52,249 bases of DNA. Source: Nitrospira sp. GTDB taxonomy: Bacteria > Nitrospirota > Nitrospiria > Nitrospirales > Nitrospiraceae. Both the position numbers and the translations under genes were made by a program. The notes beneath the pieces are model-generated. The model searched no databases and was not told the DNA's origin. It saw nothing but the letters and a program-made list of their open reading frames with translations. The stretch is from positions 344,339 to 396,587 of the forward strand of contig SWDO01000014.1 in NCBI GenBank assembly GCA_005116895.1. The letters are read 5' to 3'. This document shows, one piece after another, positions 34,149 through 42,467 of the stretch; within the stretch, counting starts at the first letter, position 1, and each line of letters begins with the position of its first letter.

Positions 34149-35921
34149 CGGGCCGATATTGTGCTGGGTGGGATGGACGCCAGTGTAGGAAATAAAACGA
34201 CTGCGCTCATCGACATCACGACGAAGAGCGGCACGAAGCCGGGATTTGGGTCGGTCCAGATGTTCGGCGGGTCGAATAAAACGATCAACCCGTCATTCGA
34301 GTATGGAGGCACGATCGGCGAGAAGTTCCGCTATTACTTTTTCAACAGCCATACGGCGACGAATCGCGGGATCGAGCCGCCGACCGTTGGGCACTCCATT
34401 TTTCATGGGCAGAGCGAGCGGAACCAGACGATGTTTCGCGGTGACTATCAGTACGACAATAACAATAATATTACCCTGTTGTTCTTGAACTCCGTGGCGA
34501 AATATCAGATTCCGACGTTCCCTGGACTGGAAGCGAACCCGACTATTCTCGGCTTGTTGCCTGGAGGATTTTCACCGGTGCCGTCTGAAAGGATCGATGA
34601 AAACCAGAAAGAAAATAACCAATACGGCCACTTGGTGTGGCGGCGCGACATCAATACGAGGAACTTTTTCAGCTTGGCCGGGTATTTTCGTCACACGAGA
34701 GCCACCTTTCGAACAGATCCGTTGAATGTTCTCGCCTATGTGCCCGAGGTCGAAGAACCCTTTTCGGCCGGAAGCCAAGACCGGACGGGCTATTCCGGTG
34801 GCGTGCGCATGGACTATACATACGTCTACAGCAAGGAACACTTGATCAAGGCAGGGTTTCAGGTCGATCGGACCCAAGCGATCAACAAGACGAGATTGTT
34901 TACCTTTCTCGATGACGGAGCGGGAAACCCGACCGGAGGCGTCATCAATGCTGGTGGCGACAACCGGCTCATCGGATGGCGACAGGAGTTCTGGCTTCAA
35001 GATCAGTGGACGCCGAATGAACATTGGACAGTCAACATTGGTCTGCGTGCAGACACGGTGCAGTATCAACGGGATGAAGGACAAATCAGTCCCAGGGTCG
35101 GTGTCACGTATCGATACAATTCGGCCAACGCCTTTCACGCGTACTATGGTCGGCTCTTTACCCCGCCGAATCTTGAGAGGCTTGCCTTGGCCGGCTTGAA
35201 TACAGAGGGAACAAAAGCGCATCCGGAGGATACCACTAATAATCTGCCGCGGGCTGAGCGGGCCCATTACTTCCAAATCGGCAGCGTCCATGCCCTCACA
35301 GATTGGGCGACCCTCCAGCTTACGGGGTATTACAAGCTCGCCAATTACATGACGGACGCACACCAATTAGGCACGACGCCCTTGCTGAACTATTTTGCGT
35401 TTGAACGAGGCTGGACGAGGGGGGCCGATGCCGCGCTCAAGGTCTGGTTCATGGAAAATTTGACGGGTCGCGCCAACATCGCCTGGGGACAGTGTAAGGG
35501 CTATGGGTTGCAGTCCGGGCATAATCTGGTGCATTTTGAAGAAATTGCCGATATCAACTCGCGCAGCGGCGTCCATTGCGATCACCAGCAGACATTGACT
35601 GCCTCGGGGATCCTGAGTTACCGGTTACTTGATCGCACGACCTTTACAGGCCAGTTTCTGTTTGGATCGGGGTTGCGGACGGCAGAAGAAGGTGCCAAGA
35701 CCAACTCGAGTCATAGCCCGACCTACACGATCTATAACTTTTCGATTAGCCATGTCATTCCGTTACCCTGGCAGGGGCAGAAGTTCGTGGTGGGTTTCGA
35801 TATTGTGAATGCGTTGGATCAAAAGTATTTCATCAACCAAGGCGAAGGCAGCATCGGCCTTGGGGTGTCTCATGCCGGTATGCCGCGATCCTTCTTCTTC
35901 CGCGGCCAGTGGTTCTTCTAA
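34149..35921 (+). CDS. TonB-dependent receptor lacking its plug (barrel only, probable pseudogene)
   Basis: The frame (usable start GTG 34161) encodes about 586 residues of an outer-membrane beta-barrel ending in aromatic FFFRGQWFF. It begins at GGMDASVGNKTTALIDITTK, a segment that lies at the end of the plug domain in full-length receptors. Signal peptide, TonB box and most of the plug are absent, and the preceding gene ends only 80 bases upstream, so there is no room for them. Similarity continues back to RADIV at 34149, right after an in-frame TAA. This looks like a truncated receptor made by deletion or rearrangement. Export without a signal peptide is not expected. Confidence 0.75.
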   Translation, partial: RADIVLGGMDASVGNKTTALIDITTKSGTKPGFGSVQMFGGSNKTINPSFEYGGTIGEKFRYYFFNSHTATNRGIEPPTVGHSIFHGQSERNQTMFRGDYQYDNNNNITLLFLNSVAKYQIPTFPGLEANPTILGLLPGGFSPVPSERIDENQKENNQYGHLVWRRDINTRNFFSLAGYFRHTRATFRTDPLNVLAYVPEVEEPFSAGSQDRTGYSGGVRMDYTYVYSKEHLIKAGFQVDRTQAINKTRLFTFLDDGAGNPTGGVINAGGDNRLIGWRQEFWLQDQWTPNEHWTVNIGLRADTVQYQRDEGQISPRVGVTYRYNSANAFHAYYGRLFTPPNLERLALAGLNTEGTKAHPEDTTNNLPRAERAHYFQIGSVHALTDWATLQLTGYYKLANYMTDAHQLGTTPLLNYFAFERGWTRGADAALKVWFMENLTGRANIAWGQCKGYGLQSGHNLVHFEEIADINSRSGVHCDHQQTLTASGILSYRLLDRTTFTGQFLFGSGLRTAEEGAKTNSSHSPTYTIYNFSISHVIPLPWQGQKFVVGFDIVNALDQKYFINQGEGSIGLGVSHAGMPRSFFFRGQWFF

Positions 35922-36046
35922 CCAGATGCCGAACATGGTCACCAGCTTCGTTCTCAGTCGCCCGTCTCCCTGCGACGTACCACAAGGGTACGCCTCAGTC
36001 GGCAGGCTCCCTGCGGCCTTGCTGGATGACCCTGTTGGGTATCTGG
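35922..36046. repeat. Interspersed palindromic repeat, copy 2 (125 bp)
   Basis: Terminal arms of about 25 bases, CCAGATGCCGAACATGGTC... and ...GACCCTGTTGGGTATCTGG, are imperfect reverse complements. The interior repeats the copy 1 plan: CGTTCTC, a hairpin CGTACC/GGTACG, GGTACGCCTC and TGCGGCCTTGCTGGA. The arm sequences differ from copy 1 yet still pair. It starts at the receptor stop codon. Confidence 0.72.
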
Positions 36047-36198
36047 TGGAGAATCTTTGGGGGCTTAAGCGAGGGCCTGCGGCCTTTCGGAGTGCTGCGC
36101 GTCTTGGCTCGCCTCGCTGAGTCGGCGAAGCGGGCGCACGGCGGTGAGCGGGTGAGAAGGTGTGGCCCGTTTGAGCATCCGATCGTTAATAGCGTAGA
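36047..36198. other. Noncoding stretch with a GC-rich hairpin
   Basis: No credible gene. GCGCGTCTTGGCTCGCC (about 36097-36113) pairs imperfectly with GGCGAAGCGGGCGCAC (about 36124-36139) around a short loop. It continues the palindromic repeat on its left and may be part of the same mobile or REP-like unit. It separates the receptor from the TonB-C-like gene. Confidence 0.4.
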
Positions 36199-36636
36199 AT
36201 GGGACGTATGCGACTGATCCTCAGAACACTCTTTGGCGTTGTCTTGGCGTGGCCGGCTGTGCTCTATGCGGTGGTCGGTGATGAGGCTACCCATGAGAGT
36301 GATCACCTTGAAGACGTGCTTGAGTTGCCGGAAGTCCATGTCCATGGACTTCCCCTCAATAAGGATCAACAATTGGGCCCTGTGGCCAAGTCAACGCCCT
36401 GGCCTGGCATTCCAGCCTCGCTCAATAGCCAAGAAATCGATGATTGGATGAAGGCCCGGTTGTTGGTCTCTAAGCATGCAAAGGTGACCGTCGTGGTTCT
36501 GGAACCCTGCAAGCATCGCGAACTGACGACCTCTGGAGTCACGGCGCTCGGTAAATGGACATTCGATCCCCAGATGAAAGGGGACGATCCGGTGGACGGA
36601 GAACTGACGGTCAGAATCCATTTTCGGACCAGGTAA
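36199..36636 (+). CDS. Exported protein with TonB C-terminal-like domain
   Basis: 145 aa with an N-terminal signal peptide or anchor (LILRTLFGVVLAWPAVLYA). The C-terminal run SGVTALGKWTFDPQMKGD followed by PVDGELTVRIHFRTR has the TonB_C pattern (AvxxWxFxPaxxxGxPVxxxvxVxixF). There is no long Pro-rich spanning segment, so it is too short to reach the outer membrane in the usual way. It sits next to the truncated receptor gene and is oriented the same way. The function may be as a soluble TonB-like domain. Confidence 0.65.
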   Translation: MGRMRLILRTLFGVVLAWPAVLYAVVGDEATHESDHLEDVLELPEVHVHGLPLNKDQQLGPVAKSTPWPGIPASLNSQEIDDWMKARLLVSKHAKVTVVVLEPCKHRELTTSGVTALGKWTFDPQMKGDDPVDGELTVRIHFRTR

Positions 36637-36736
36637 GCCACATCAATTGTGCTGGGCCATTCGCTGTTCGGTGCGTATTCCACCAAAGATCGGTTGACGC
36701 TTGACGGGTAGCGAGTAACGCTTTATCGTCGCACGC

Positions 36737-37321
36737 ATGGGCGTGGATGAAGCTCTCTTCCTAGCGATCAATGGCATGGCAGGCCAGTTGGAGGCTGCCG
36801 ATCATTTCTTTCTGCAACTGGGACACCGCAGCACACTCTATCTTCCTGGTTCCTGTGCGATCGCCTATTGGATCTGGAGCAACAGGCGAGAGGCGCTGTT
36901 GAGCGGTCCGGTTCTGGGGGCAGCAGTCGGACTCACCGATTTCGTTGGTGGACAGCTTAAATGGGTCTTTGAACGAGTCCGACCCTGTCGGGCGTTGGCC
37001 GAAGCCGTCAAGATCGAACCGAGTGGCTGCGGTGGGTTGTTCAGCTTCCCGTCGAACCATGCGGCCAACACTGCCGCCATCGCGGCATTCCTGCAAGTCC
37101 TCTATCCCAAGTCAGGCTGGGTGACGTGGCCGATCGTCGCGCTCATAGGATTTGCTCGAGTGTACATCGGTGCTCATTATATGACTGACGTACTTGGTGG
37201 GTGGATGCTCGGAGGAGTACTCGGTGGAGGGGCGGCCTTTGCCCTTCTTCAATGGCCGAGGTTCCGGCAGAAGGTGGGGGCAGTCACTGCGCCAATCAAG
37301 GGGGCGGAAGTACGACCGTGA
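36737..37321 (+). CDS. PAP2-family membrane phosphatase
   Basis: 194-aa integral membrane phosphatase. The three PAP2 motifs are present: KWVFERVRP, SFPSNHAAN and RVYIGAHYMTDVLGG, with Arg, two His and Asp in catalytic places. Relatives dephosphorylate undecaprenyl diphosphate or other lipid phosphates at the periplasmic face. A link to envelope glycan synthesis is possible. It converges with the minus-strand GTPase gene, with 4 bases between the stops. Confidence 0.85.
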   Translation: MGVDEALFLAINGMAGQLEAADHFFLQLGHRSTLYLPGSCAIAYWIWSNRREALLSGPVLGAAVGLTDFVGGQLKWVFERVRPCRALAEAVKIEPSGCGGLFSFPSNHAANTAAIAAFLQVLYPKSGWVTWPIVALIGFARVYIGAHYMTDVLGGWMLGGVLGGGAAFALLQWPRFRQKVGAVTAPIKGAEVRP

Positions 37322-37325
37322 GACT

Positions 37326-38294
37326 TTAAGGAGTCTTTGCTTGTTCCTCAACGGTCGCTAAGAGCCCATCTTGCAGACGATCCAGATCGTATCCTCGACC
37401 GATCAACACCAGCACCGGGTTCGGCTCGTCGAGCAACGTGACGGGCGTAATCGTGGACTGTCCTGGCAGCGCATATTGGAATTCTTGCAGCTCCGGCTCG
37501 CTTCCAAATCGGAAATAACCCTTCGCCCGCTCCAGTTCTTTGGGGATCGTCTTGATCCAGGCTAAAAAACGCTGACGATTCAGAGGGCCAGGCAACGGGA
37601 CTGTTGTGGCGATGGGATGATAGGCCGCCCGCTGGCGGGATGAGCTGTGTGCCTTGCCAAAGAGCACATTGGTGGGAGCTGTCGGTTTCTTGGAAGGGTG
37701 TGGAGCTAAGAGGTCTGCGGCATCGAGACGGGCATGGGATGTTTCCCATAGGCGGGCATAGGGGTTTTGTTCGACGATGCCTGCGCGGAACCGTTCCCAA
37801 TGGCCTGGGACATAGAGATCTCGTTTGTTCAAGATGAGCTCATCGGCGCATCGGATGGCTTGCGTTGTCACATAGGCGCTGGAGTGGCTCTCTTCGGTTG
37901 AGACCGGATGTAGCAGCGCGATCACCCGTTCAAGGGAAGCCAAGCGTGCGGTGTAGGCATCTGTCACGGCGTCCACGACTTCAGCCGGATCGGCGAGGCC
38001 TGAACATTCCAGAATCAGCACATCCGATCCATGATCGCGCACCAGCTGCGCGATGCCCCAGGAAAGATCTTCCTTTGTATCGCAACAGACGCAGCCCCCG
38101 GCAAGATTCATGACTTGCTCGGCGAGCGTTCCCGCACGAGGGCCATCGATACTCACGGACCCTGCCTCGTTCATCAGCACACCCGTCCGACGGCCTTGCG
38201 CTTTCCAATACTCGAGTAATCGCATCAATAGCGTGGTCTTCCCGGCACCAAGCGAGCCGCAGAGAATATAGAAAGGGGCAGGGGTTAAGATCAT
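37326..38294 (-). CDS. COG0523 GTPase, copy 4
   Basis: 322-aa G3E GTPase on the opposite strand to the rest of the island. Walker A GSLGAGKTT at 13-21 is intact, as are CVCC at 68-71, LECSGLADPAEVV and NKRD. It shares with copy 3 the MNEAG, AGGCVCCD and LILECSG wording, so the two are sister paralogues. C-terminal domain AKGYFRFGSEPELQEFQYALPG also resembles copy 3. It may supply the GTPase activity that copy 3 seems to lack. Confidence 0.88.
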   Translation of the reverse strand: MILTPAPFYILCGSLGAGKTTLLMRLLEYWKAQGRRTGVLMNEAGSVSIDGPRAGTLAEQVMNLAGGCVCCDTKEDLSWGIAQLVRDHGSDVLILECSGLADPAEVVDAVTDAYTARLASLERVIALLHPVSTEESHSSAYVTTQAIRCADELILNKRDLYVPGHWERFRAGIVEQNPYARLWETSHARLDAADLLAPHPSKKPTAPTNVLFGKAHSSSRQRAAYHPIATTVPLPGPLNRQRFLAWIKTIPKELERAKGYFRFGSEPELQEFQYALPGQSTITPVTLLDEPNPVLVLIGRGYDLDRLQDGLLATVEEQAKTP

Positions 38295-38589
38295 ACCTGT
38301 CCTTGATCAACCATAAAGCCATTGTACTGGGGTAGGTCTCGAATATGAAGGGTACACTCTATGAAACATCTTCACAGGGGATACTCAGCATTGCTGCATC
38401 AAAAGATATGTTATCTTACACGACTATGATAAAAGAGAGAACCGTGTGCCGACGGTACCTGACTGACCCTGAGTTCCGTCCACTAACAAGAGGGCATGGT
38501 GAAGGCGATGCGCTGTAGGGTTATCTCGTGTGCTCATGGAGCATGGTGAATGCGAGGGGCGTATTGAGCCTGAAGATCTTGGAGGACAC
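38295..38589. other. Divergent intergenic region of about 295 bp
   Basis: Lies between the minus-strand GTPase and a plus-strand small membrane protein. It is AT-rich around 38395-38435 and holds AGATA-TGT-TATCT (inverted, 38404-38416) and a TATGAT -10-like hexamer at 38425-38430, but I find no convincing -35. No gene is supported. Confidence 0.35.
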
Positions 38590-38778
38590 ATGATTGTGTG
38601 GTGGTTGCTTGGTGGGATAGTGGCGATCGTAATTGGAGTCGCGTTGTACAAGGAACGGAGGCTTGGCCGCTGGTCATCGTCAGCGTCTCATAGTGTGATG
38701 ACGAAAACGACTGACGGGGAGCCGCTCCAATTTCTCGTCAGATCAACACGCAAGACCGGAAGAGAGTTTCGACCGTAA
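38590..38778 (+). CDS. Small single-pass membrane protein
   Basis: 62 aa from ATG 38590, preceded closely by GGAGGA. One transmembrane helix (WWLLGGIVAIVIGVALY) is followed by a basic cytoplasmic tail. An in-frame start at 38530 adds 20 residues with no ribosome-binding site of its own. No family recognised. Confidence 0.5.
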   Translation: MIVWWLLGGIVAIVIGVALYKERRLGRWSSSASHSVMTKTTDGEPLQFLVRSTRKTGREFRP

Positions 38779-38827
38779 CGTGTCTACCTTCATGCAAGAC
38801 AGTGGTGCTCGCCGATAGAACGGAGCC

Positions 38828-39232
38828 TTATCCTCCCGCAAAGACCGGGCGAAATCCTGCATCGATGAGAATGCGGGCGACCGCGTCTCGCTGATCCCCT
38901 TGAATCTCGATTCTCCCCTCTTTGACCGTTCCGCCTGCTCCGCAGGCTTTCTGCATCTGCTTGGCGAGGAGTTCTTTCTCTGCCAGGCCAATCCCGATAA
39001 ACCCTGTGACCACCGTGACGGTCTTCCCACCACGGTGTGCCGTCTGACGAATGATGTCCACTCGCCCACGGTTCTTCTTGTGGGCGATGGGTACCGGTTC
39101 ACCCTGCTTGGAAACAGATCGCGCGGGTGAAGTCGGCGTCAGTTCAACCTGCTTGAGCGCAGCGAAGGGACTCGCCGTAGGACCAGACGCTCGCGAAAGA
39201 GGTCTCATCCACGGGAGCTTGATCCAGCGCAT
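38828..39232 (-). CDS. SUI1/YciH translation initiation factor-like protein
   Basis: eIF1 (SUI1) family, up to 134 aa. The domain spans the C-terminal two-thirds: NRGRVDIIRQTAHRGGKTV, VTVVTGFIGIGL, CGAGGTVKEGRIEIQGDQ. Bacterial YciH is thought to affect initiation fidelity. The long start at 39232 overlaps the lipoprotein gene by 89 bases in another frame; a start nearer 39144 would avoid this but offers no clear ATG. The first 40 residues are therefore uncertain. Confidence 0.85.
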   Translation of the reverse strand: MRWIKLPWMRPLSRASGPTASPFAALKQVELTPTSPARSVSKQGEPVPIAHKKNRGRVDIIRQTAHRGGKTVTVVTGFIGIGLAEKELLAKQMQKACGAGGTVKEGRIEIQGDQRDAVARILIDAGFRPVFAGG

Positions 39233-39527
39233 TCGGCGTTAGGAGGATCGTATGAAGGTTGCCGTGGCGTTCCCAGTCTGATGATGCCGGCTTCCAATCG
39301 GGTGGAATGGGGACACCCTTTGCCCGGCACGACTCCAGGTAATTATTGTCGACGATGACGTTCGCGCTCGCGGCCTGAGTCGAAATGAGTGAGTGGGAAT
39401 TCGCCTCTTCTTTCGGAGACTCGATAAGTGAGCAGCCAGCAAGAATCGAGTAGACCAAAACGAAGGTTAAAGAGTCCAACGATCTCAGCATCGTTCCAAT
39501 CTTCCAGGCCATGTTTTTCAGTGTCAT
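39144..39527 (-). CDS. Putative lipoprotein
   Basis: 127 aa with a lipoprotein signal: hydrophobic SLTFVLVYSI followed by lipobox LAGC, then SLIESPKEEAN. The mature part has a Cys (LESCRAKG) and another near the C-terminus, with no recognised domain. Alternative starts are Met 6 and Met 13. It is upstream of and overlapping with the SUI1 gene. Confidence 0.6.
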   Translation of the reverse strand: MTLKNMAWKIGTMLRSLDSLTFVLVYSILAGCSLIESPKEEANSHSLISTQAASANVIVDNNYLESCRAKGVPIPPDWKPASSDWERHGNLHTILLTPNALDQAPVDETSFASVWSYGESLRCAQAG

Positions 39528-39558
39528 CGATCAAGTCTCATCCAAACAGGGCGCCTGA

Positions 39559-39780
39559 TTATACGCTGTAGGAGAGGATGTCAAGGGCTTGGTACAGACT
39601 TGAGCACTCATCGATCGCGCCGCTTCTCATATCTGGATACGCAGCTGCATCATTCATGTCGGCGCATTCGACCATGAGCAAGGCTGTTTCGGCTTTGGTG
39701 GCGCCTTTACTCTTGATCTCTGCCGGTCGCACGAGATTGATCGTTTCCTCTGATGGAGGAAGATGATTGACAATTCTCAC
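39559..39780 (-). CDS. Doubtful small ORF
   Basis: 73 aa from a GTG with only a weak GGTAG upstream. No signal peptide or domain. A plus-strand frame over the same bases is equally open, so coding is unproven. Listed because the region 39528-39907 otherwise holds no gene. Confidence 0.25.
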   Translation of the reverse strand: MRIVNHLPPSEETINLVRPAEIKSKGATKAETALLMVECADMNDAAAYPDMRSGAIDECSSLYQALDILSYSV

Positions 39781-39907
39781 TACCTAGGATACTGCTCCGT
39801 TCAGAAACGGAGTGGAGAAGAATTCCAGGACAGATTTGATGAAGCACGTTGTTTCACGTAGTGCTCAGTTTTCAGCATTCACAAGTCCGTGAAGAAGGAG
39901 AGTGTTG

Positions 39908-40690
39908 ATGAAAACGTTGGTCTTAGCCAATCAGAAGGGTGGCGTGGGGAAGACGGCAATTGCCTGCCAGCTTGGGTACTTTCTCGTCGAACTGCTCAAG
40001 AAGCGGGTCTTGATCATTGACTTAGACCATCAGGGGAATACGTCAAAAAACATCATCACCTCGAAACTGGCTACCATCTCGGCGGTCACGGCCAATCAAC
40101 TGTTGACCGATCCTGTCACCACCATTGAGGATGGGAAATTTGTCGTGATTCCATCCCATGTCGATCTACTCAAACTCGAACGACGAGAAGAAGATCACAA
40201 CCAGTTCGCGAACAATCTCAGACTGTTCCTCAACGAGATGGATGACCGATTTGATGTGGCCATCATCGATACGAATCCCAATCCAGATATTCGCGTACTC
40301 GCATCGCTTGTGGTGGGTGATTTCGTGCTGTCTCCTATTCAATTGAACCAAGAGGCCGTTGATGGCATTGCCGCGTTACGGGCACAAGTGTTAAAGATAC
40401 AAAGTACGCTGAATAAAGATCTTCGATTCATCGGCCTCCTTCCGAATCTGGTGGAGCCCACTCCATTTCAACGCGGCAATATGGAACAACTCAGTGCAGC
40501 CTTTGCGTCGCTATTCATCCGGTTGGACGATGGACGTATGGCCGCCATTCCCTCACGCACGGCTGTGGCTGAAGCGCAGGCGATGGGGGCGCCGATTTGG
40601 ACCTTACAGAAAACCAGTTCACGCGATGCGTGGATGCATCTCAAACCAATCTTTCAGAAAGTTGCTCATACGATGGGGGTTACAGAATGA
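39908..40690 (+). CDS. parA: ParA-family partition ATPase
   Basis: 260-aa Walker-type ATPase that positions DNA with ParB. Deviant Walker A NQKGGVGKTAIACQLG at the N-terminus, VLIIDLDHQGN for the A' box, and VAIIDTNPNPD for Walker B. It lacks an N-terminal HTH, so it is like the small chromosomal/ type Ib class in that respect. AAGGAG sits 7 bases before ATG 39908. The stop overlaps the parB start (ATGA). Confidence 0.88.
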   Translation: MKTLVLANQKGGVGKTAIACQLGYFLVELLKKRVLIIDLDHQGNTSKNIITSKLATISAVTANQLLTDPVTTIEDGKFVVIPSHVDLLKLERREEDHNQFANNLRLFLNEMDDRFDVAIIDTNPNPDIRVLASLVVGDFVLSPIQLNQEAVDGIAALRAQVLKIQSTLNKDLRFIGLLPNLVEPTPFQRGNMEQLSAAFASLFIRLDDGRMAAIPSRTAVAEAQAMGAPIWTLQKTSSRDAWMHLKPIFQKVAHTMGVTE

Positions 40691-41628
40691 AAAAGCCAAT
40701 GACCGCGACACTAGATCTCACGGCTCTTGATCGTACTACGCCGACTTCTGTACCAACGCCAGATCCAATTGCCAAAGAACGGATCGTGACGGCTGAAGTC
40801 TTAGGGCGCCCGCTTCAAATTCAGGTCAAGGACATTGACGAAGATCCTGGTCAGCCACGCCAAGAATTCAGCGCGGAGAGCATGGAGGAATTAGAAAATA
40901 GTATCAGGCTGCACGGGGTCAAAACGCCGATCTCCATTCGTCCGCACCCCACGGAGCAGAAGCGATGGATTCTGAATTTCGGGGCGCGACGACTCAGGGC
41001 TTCGAAAGCTGTCGGGAAAGCCACGATTCCAGCATTCGTCGATCGGTCGCATACCGACTACCAGCAAGTCATCGAGAATTTGCAGCGGGAAGATCTGAAG
41101 CCGCGTGAGCTGGCGATATTTATCAAGAGGAAGATGGATGAAGGAGAGAAGCAGGCTCAAATTGCTGAACTGCTTGGCGTCAATCGGTCCATGGTCACGA
41201 ATCACTTAGCGCTCATCGACCCACCGGCCTGCATTGATGAGATTTATACGTCAGGGAAATGCTCATCAGCCAAGACGCTCTACGATTTGCGGAATCTTCA
41301 TAAGGAGTTTCCTAAGGAAGTTGAGCGGTGGTGTTCAACTGATCAGGAGATTACACGTGCGACCGTGTCGACGTTATCCGCGAAGCTCAGGGGTCCACAA
41401 AAACAAAAAATTGCCTCGCCAAAAGTTGAGCAGGTGAGAGAGGAGCAACCGATCAGTTCATCGGTAACGATGCCGTCACTGATCGTCATCTTCCAGGATC
41501 GATCAGGAACGGTGGATCTTCAGCATGCCCCGCAGCAACCCAATCACCTGATCATCAACTTTGCGGATGGGAAGCAAGAGGAGGTTCCTGCGAGGCAATG
41601 TCAAATTGAGCAAATCATTTTCCAGTAA
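40687..41628 (+). CDS. parB: ParB-family centromere-binding protein, KorB-like
   Basis: 313 aa from ATG 40687. The N-terminal CTPase/ParB domain runs from about VKDIDEDPGQPRQEF, with FGARRLRASKAV (box GERRxRA) and IENLQREDLKP. The DNA-binding HTH is QAQIAELLGVNRSMVTNHLAL. The C-terminal part SLIVIFQDRSGTVDL...IINFADGKQEEVP resembles the SH3-like KorB dimerisation domain of plasmid ParB/KorB rather than the Spo0J type. An open frame upstream to 40597 is a shadow of parA. The plasmid-like C-terminus suggests origin from a plasmid or integrated element. Confidence 0.85.
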   Translation: MKKPMTATLDLTALDRTTPTSVPTPDPIAKERIVTAEVLGRPLQIQVKDIDEDPGQPRQEFSAESMEELENSIRLHGVKTPISIRPHPTEQKRWILNFGARRLRASKAVGKATIPAFVDRSHTDYQQVIENLQREDLKPRELAIFIKRKMDEGEKQAQIAELLGVNRSMVTNHLALIDPPACIDEIYTSGKCSSAKTLYDLRNLHKEFPKEVERWCSTDQEITRATVSTLSAKLRGPQKQKIASPKVEQVREEQPISSSVTMPSLIVIFQDRSGTVDLQHAPQQPNHLIINFADGKQEEVPARQCQIEQIIFQ

Positions 41629-41642
41629 ATCCAAGTCATTCT

Positions 41643-41673
41643 CCCCCTCTCCATTTCTTAGATGGGGAGGGGG
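41643..41673 (+). terminator. Hairpin downstream of parB
   Basis: Arms CCCCCTCTCCAT (41643-41654) and ATGGGGAGGGGG (41662-41673) pair over 12 positions with one G-T wobble and a 7-base loop. There is no T-tract after it, so termination may need Rho or be weak. Confidence 0.5.
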
Positions 41674-41794
41674 CATTCAGAACCGCTCATTCCATCGCAG
41701 TCGTTTTTTCAGCCGGCACTCTTTCAGGTCGACAGTAATTGCCTCCTGCCACTCCAGCCAAATTCATCTACCAATAGCATGAGCCAGGCTGGCC

Positions 41795-41818
41795 TGTTGT
41801 TGGACATGTCCAACAACA
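41795..41818. promoter_or_regulatory. 24-bp perfect palindrome, candidate parS site 1
   Basis: TGTTGTTGGACA followed directly by its reverse complement TGTCCAACAACA. It lies 167 bases downstream of parB. The core TTGTTGGACATGTCCAACAA is repeated exactly 650 bases further on. Long perfect palindromes repeated near parAB are the expected form of ParB-binding centromere sites. Confidence 0.6.
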
Positions 41819-42467
41819 CACCGTGCCATCCATTTTCACTCCTCACGGCTTTGTCAGAACTGCGGTTTGTACGAGTGCGCCTCGCTCTGCCGGATAGAGG
41901 TCGTGATCTATGACGTGATTATGGGTCAACGGTTCGTCATTATTCACGTGATTCAAAAAACAGAAGCTGTACGGAGTGGGATGTCGTCATCGACGAGTGG
42001 CTGAAGTAGGAGCCAAGATCTGCCGAAGCTCTCATGGGGAGCGCGGCGAGAAGTATGGATCGCCGGACGGCTGGAAATGATGCGTGCATGATGCGGATTG
42101 AGTCAGACAAGGTTGGCAAAGCTCGACGGGGTCAAACAAGCGTAGATTAGTTGCACGCGAAGGATGGGCAATTCACCAATTCGTCACACTGCAGGAGTTT
42201 CTGAATCTGTTCAGTGGTGGATTGAGCCGACCAACGACACCTACCGTCTCGCTTCAGCGAGTATCAAGATCGTCAGCGTTCAGCGACGGATCATCATTAA
42301 TGATTCAAAATTTTAGATGTCTCTGACATTACGAGTCATGGTCCTGTCTCCGAGAGGTGGCAATCTTGAAGCGATAAAACTATTCACTTCATCCATCGCT
42401 GATCGATCTCGATCGCACCATGCCATTCCAGTTTGGCTAGGTCATGCCATTATGAGGAGACGAAATC

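Noticed and set aside
38404..38416. AGATA-TGT-TATCT as a Zur box near the fourth GTPase
   Set aside because: Short, AT-rich and unlike the TGCAA repeat at the regulator gene; could be chance.
39578..39766. 62-aa plus-strand frame opposite the doubtful minus-strand ORF
   Set aside because: No ribosome-binding site and no family; coding on this strand is no better supported than on the other.
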